A stretch of DNA of 64,000 nt. It comes from Ruminococcus sp. HUN007 (lineage in GTDB: Bacteria; Bacillota; Clostridia; Oscillospirales; Ruminococcaceae). The position numbers and the translations under genes are program-made. Location of the stretch: positions 1,550,001-1,614,000 of the forward strand of contig NZ_JOOA01000002.1 in the NCBI RefSeq assembly GCF_000712055.1, written 5' to 3'. The notes below the pieces were generated by a model, which saw only the letters and a program-made list of their open reading frames with translations, was not told the origin of the DNA and did no database searches. Each line of letters begins with the position of its first letter. Within the stretch, counting starts at the first letter, position 1. Shown piece after piece: positions 61,343 through 64,000 of the stretch.

Positions 61343-61760
61343 AAAGATATTTCTCGACACTACTCCAATAATCTATTACCTTGATCAGGATCCGAACTTT
61401 GGAATGATTACGCAGAATCTTTTATCTGATTTTCTTGACGGCGGTTCTGATTTCGTAACATCATCAATAACATTCACTGAATATCTCACATATCCATACA
61501 GAACAAATAATACTGATAAAATAGATGCCTTTCTGGAATTCATTAATGACTGTGAAATACCTGTTCATAAAATTGATATCATTACAGCTCAAAAAGCTGC
61601 CAGAATACGTGCAGAATACAAACACTTTAAAACAATTGACTGTCTTCAGATTGCTTCAGCATGTATAACTGAATGCGATTTATTCCTTACAAACGATAAA
61701 CAGCTTAAACAATTCAAAGAACTTCCATGTCTGACAGTTGAAGATTTAACGACCTTGTAA
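61329..61760 (+). CDS. PIN-domain toxin (VapC-like)
   Basis: A 143-aa ribonuclease-type protein. Acidic residues are placed as in PIN domains: FLDTTPIIYYLD (Asp near 9), TFTEYL (Glu near 50), TIDCLQIASA (Asp near 103) and FLTNDKQL (Asp near 121). The start is the GTG at 61329, with AAAGGAG 10 nt upstream, inside the end of the antitoxin gene. All key acidic residues are present, so it should be active, unlike the remnant at 59622. Confidence 0.85.
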   Translation: MTGYKKIFLDTTPIIYYLDQDPNFGMITQNLLSDFLDGGSDFVTSSITFTEYLTYPYRTNNTDKIDAFLEFINDCEIPVHKIDIITAQKAARIRAEYKHFKTIDCLQIASACITECDLFLTNDKQLKQFKELPCLTVEDLTTL

Positions 61761-61761
61761 A

Positions 61762-61794
61762 ACAAGCTGCCTTTTCGAGGCAGCTTGTTTTTTC
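61762..61794 (+). terminator. Terminator of the toxin-antitoxin unit
   Basis: AACAAGCTGCCT-tttcg-AGGCAGCTTGTT, 12 bp, followed by TTTT and C. It belongs to the same stem family as 58053 and 59551 and starts right after the toxin stop. Confidence 0.88.
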
Positions 61795-61826
61795 TATAGC
61801 AGTCTTCGGCCGGAACGGGTGAAGAC

Positions 61827-61953
61827 TACTTTTTCGGCATCATATTCACCAGAACGCCTTTTACTATAAAAAGCAGAAACATCACCGTGACCGCATAGGG
61901 CAGTCTTGCTGCTGTGAGAAACAGTACCGAAACAATGCTTAAAACAAACGAGT
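61827..61953 (-). pseudogene. Duplicated 3' fragment of the HTH-membrane regulator gene
   Basis: It codes for the last 41-42 residues of the protein at 58113-58724 with the same stop codon and no start. The whole duplicated block is 61790-61953, 160 of 164 bases equal to 58076-58239. The break is abrupt at ACAAACGAG, after which unrelated sequence follows. Confidence 0.85.
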
Positions 61954-61997
61954 AACTGACCGGAACTTCCCTGTAATAAAAAAATCGTAATCATAAC

Positions 61998-62026
61998 TTG
62001 TATGCGGCTGATTTTTATGATAAAAT
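61998..62026 (+). promoter_or_regulatory. Promoter of the GT-C/tadA unit
   Basis: TTGTAT (61998-62003), 17 nt and TAAAAT (62021-62026), about 39 nt before the ATG at 62065. It starts just beyond the duplicated block. Confidence 0.6.
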
Positions 62027-62064
62027 AGATAATGTACGTAAAAAAACAGTACAGGAGAGTTATA

Positions 62065-63630
62065 ATGAAGTTTAAATTTGACATAATGAAGTCAGAAGAA
62101 TATATACGCAATATCATCTGCGGACTGATGGCAGTAATACTCGGTTTTCTGTTTGTCGAAAGCTTTATGCATACAATGGTGCTGACAAACACTCAGGAAA
62201 TGTTTGAAGGGATAAGCTATCACCACGACAATTTTATTTTCAACGCCGTTTACATGGCAGCTGCGCTTCTCATATTACATCTGCTGCTTCCGAAGATGGA
62301 AAAGGCGCCGGTACATCTGTACACAGCACTGCTGATGATCACAACTCTCATCGCCGGAACAGCCTGGGTAATATCGTCACAGGCCGGGCAGCAGGCGGAC
62401 CAGTACATGGTATCCCACGCAGCATGGCAGGCAGCGCACGACGATCTTTCATTCATGGAAGACCGGTACTTCAGCAACTATTCGTTTCAGCTGGGCATGG
62501 TACTCTTCTACGAGATACAGCTCAGACTTTTTGCGGCCAACAGTGACACCTTGATATGTATACAGATAATCAACGTCATTTATCTCGCTGCTGCATATCT
62601 CGCACTCATTCTGATCATGGGAAAGCTTTTCGGGAGCAAAAGGATTCAGATAACTGCAGCAGTTACTATGATGTTCTCGGTACAGCCTCTTCTTTACACC
62701 ACATTCGTATACGCTGTAATTCCTGGCATTGCAAATGTTCTTTTTTCTCTCCTTTTTGAAATAAAATACTTTGAAACCAAAAGCAAAAAGAAATACATCT
62801 ATGCGGCACTGTCTGTGTTTTTCATGGTTTTTGCTGTCATGATCAAAACAAACAACTACATTGCTCTCATAGCACTGGCCGGCACTGCCCTTGTGAAATT
62901 CATCACAAGACGCAAATGGACCGATCTGGTTTATATCATCATCATGGTCGTATTCTCGCTCAGCATAGTTTCCTGCGCTTCTTCATATTATGAAAACAGA
63001 AGCGGAAAAAAGCTTGAACCTTCCGTACCGATGATCGGATACGTTGCAATGGGACTCGATGATCCGAAGGGTGTTCTCGGATGCAACGCTAAGGGATGGT
63101 ACAGCAGCCACTACACAACATCGAACTACGCCTCCCATGATTACGACATTGAAGCCACAAAGGAATTCGCAATGGAAGGAATAAAGGATTCCGTGCACAA
63201 ATTTATGACCGACTACAGCTACGCCAATGATTTCTTCTACGAGAAAAACACATCGCAGTGGAATGAGCCAAGCTTTGCTTCGCTGTGGATCAATCTGGTT
63301 GTAGGCAGATACGGCGGAAAAGAAGCCGGAAAGCTCTGTGACAAGGTACTTAACACAAACGGCGGCGACAGTCATTCGGGCCTTCTGGAATACATGAACG
63401 TATGCCATCTTTTCGTTTTCGCCGGAGCTTTTGCCGGTGTGTTCGTATGCTTCAGGAAAAAGGACCTTCTGTGTTCAGCACTGATCCTTATTGTCCTGGG
63501 AGCATTTCTCTACCACATGATATTTGAAGGCAAGTCACAGTACATCATGCCTTATTACATAATACTCACAGGTTTCTCTGCCGCAGGCATCGATCTCATA
63601 TTACAGAAAATTCCGGTAAAGAAAAGCTGA
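62065..63630 (+). CDS. GT-C fold membrane glycosyltransferase-like protein
   Basis: A protein of about 521 aa. The start is the ATG at 62065 (MKFKFDIMKS), with AGGAGAG upstream. It has about 11-12 membrane segments. The first outer loop includes AAHDDLSFMEDRYFSNYSFQ, with acidic residues as in GT-C enzymes, and there is a large outer region near residues 325-430. It is similar in layout to 24520-25983. No lipid-sugar donor can be named. tadA follows with a one-base overlap. Confidence 0.72.
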   Translation: MKFKFDIMKSEEYIRNIICGLMAVILGFLFVESFMHTMVLTNTQEMFEGISYHHDNFIFNAVYMAAALLILHLLLPKMEKAPVHLYTALLMITTLIAGTAWVISSQAGQQADQYMVSHAAWQAAHDDLSFMEDRYFSNYSFQLGMVLFYEIQLRLFAANSDTLICIQIINVIYLAAAYLALILIMGKLFGSKRIQITAAVTMMFSVQPLLYTTFVYAVIPGIANVLFSLLFEIKYFETKSKKKYIYAALSVFFMVFAVMIKTNNYIALIALAGTALVKFITRRKWTDLVYIIIMVVFSLSIVSCASSYYENRSGKKLEPSVPMIGYVAMGLDDPKGVLGCNAKGWYSSHYTTSNYASHDYDIEATKEFAMEGIKDSVHKFMTDYSYANDFFYEKNTSQWNEPSFASLWINLVVGRYGGKEAGKLCDKVLNTNGGDSHSGLLEYMNVCHLFVFAGAFAGVFVCFRKKDLLCSALILIVLGAFLYHMIFEGKSQYIMPYYIILTGFSAAGIDLILQKIPVKKS

Positions 63631-64000
63631 TGGAAAGATACATGAAAAGAGCCGTGAAACTTGCAGAACTTGCAGGTTCCACGGGTGAGATACCAGTCGG
63701 TGCGGTAGTCGTAAAGCGTGATACCGGCGAGATCATAGCAGAAGGATACAACCGCCGCGAGTCAGATAAAAACGCTCTTGCCCACGCAGAGCTCATTGCA
63801 ATAAACGAAGCCTGTAAAAAACTCGGTGGCTGGCGGCTTATCGGATGCGATCTTTACGTGACACTTGAACCATGTCCGATGTGCTGCGGAGCAATAATAA
63901 ACTCCCGTGTTGAACGTGTTATCTACGGTGCGGATGACAGCAAAGCGGGTTCGGTCTTCTCGGTACAGCAGATGTTTGAAATGCCGTACAATCACAAACC
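63630..64000 (+). CDS. tadA: tRNA-specific adenosine deaminase TadA (3' end outside window)
   Basis: The ATG at 63630 overlaps the TGA of the preceding gene by one base (TGATGG). The product opens MERYMKRAVKLAELAG and has the deaminase zinc site ALAHAELIAINEA (His-Ala-Glu) and LEPCPMCCGAIINSR (Cys-x-x-Cys), followed by VIYGADDSKAGS. It converts A34 to inosine in tRNA-Arg(ACG). The frame is open to the right edge, about 123 codons visible out of the usual 150-160. Confidence 0.93.
   Translation, partial: MERYMKRAVKLAELAGSTGEIPVGAVVVKRDTGEIIAEGYNRRESDKNALAHAELIAINEACKKLGGWRLIGCDLYVTLEPCPMCCGAIINSRVERVIYGADDSKAGSVFSVQQMFEMPYNHK

Noticed and set aside
61794-62192. 132-codon minus-strand frame at the duplicated block
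   Set aside because: It is not the HTH gene's frame, has no ribosome site and spans the promoter and start of the GT-C gene; the block is annotated as a duplicated gene fragment.
1-64000. CRISPR array or prophage
   Set aside because: No short regularly spaced repeats with variable spacers and no phage structural, integrase or terminase genes were seen; the 184-bp tandem is tRNA-derived.

Overview
The window looks like a chromosomal segment of an anaerobic, plant-fibre-degrading Ruminococcus-type Firmicute. The main evidence is a tandem pair of secreted GH9-CBM3c-dockerin cellulases with Ser/Pro/Thr linkers. Clostridial-type ruvCAB, ECF transporter and ClpE genes, and sigma-A-like promoters with 17-nt spacers, fit this. 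No rRNA or species-specific marker is present, so the species is not fixed.

Layout. 1-7290 (minus): a sugar ABC importer operon with a 964-aa binding protein, two permeases, an NHL-repeat protein and a Yip1-type membrane protein. It has two copies of one promoter fused to a palindromic operator. 7400-12291 (minus): a tightly overlapping seven-gene operon that resembles a peptide-modification (RiPP) locus: a 33-aa acidic peptide, a hairpin, an HPr-kinase-like protein, a truncated nucleotidyltransferase-like protein, PqqD/RRE, an S26 peptidase, an ABC exporter and a full nucleotidyltransferase. It lacks the lasso cyclase and B2 protease. 12356-16883: a giant secreted Ig-like protein with a long 5' leader containing a terminator-like hairpin. 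17222-18580: a DUF1016/PD-(D/E)XK nuclease gene bracketed by 64-bp direct repeats. 18693-24231: the two GH9 cellulases. 24520-30702: two GT-C membrane glycosyltransferases, an FAD oxidoreductase and GtrA, an envelope glycosylation module. 30924-35430: citrate synthase, tRNA-His/Arg/Gly, ClpE.

35643-46020 (minus): one long unit starting with ruvC-ruvA-ruvB, then a degenerate GlmM paralogue, a SAM methyltransferase, ecfA1-ecfA2-ecfT, truA and membrane proteins. 46045-49590: PP2C phosphatase, pheA and a membrane protein. 49650-50189 (plus): a transcription unit in which two 184-bp interrupted tRNA-Thr copies precede an intact tRNA-Thr(CGU). 50312-55202: two sensor/GGDEF-type c-di-GMP genes and a CDA-fold protein. 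55336-64000: thrH, a serine hydrolase, a PPTase, an HTH membrane protein, PAP2, toxin-antitoxin genes and remnants, Uma2, another GT-C protein and the start of tadA, interspersed with hairpin repeats and a duplicated gene fragment.

Three genes (ecfA1, the EAL gene, the GGDEF gene) are each broken by what looks like exactly one extra A in a homopolymer. This is either a systematic sequencing artefact or slippage-tolerant genes, and it should be settled before function is inferred. The best candidate for an undescribed system is the RiPP-like operon; the interrupted-tRNA array is second.
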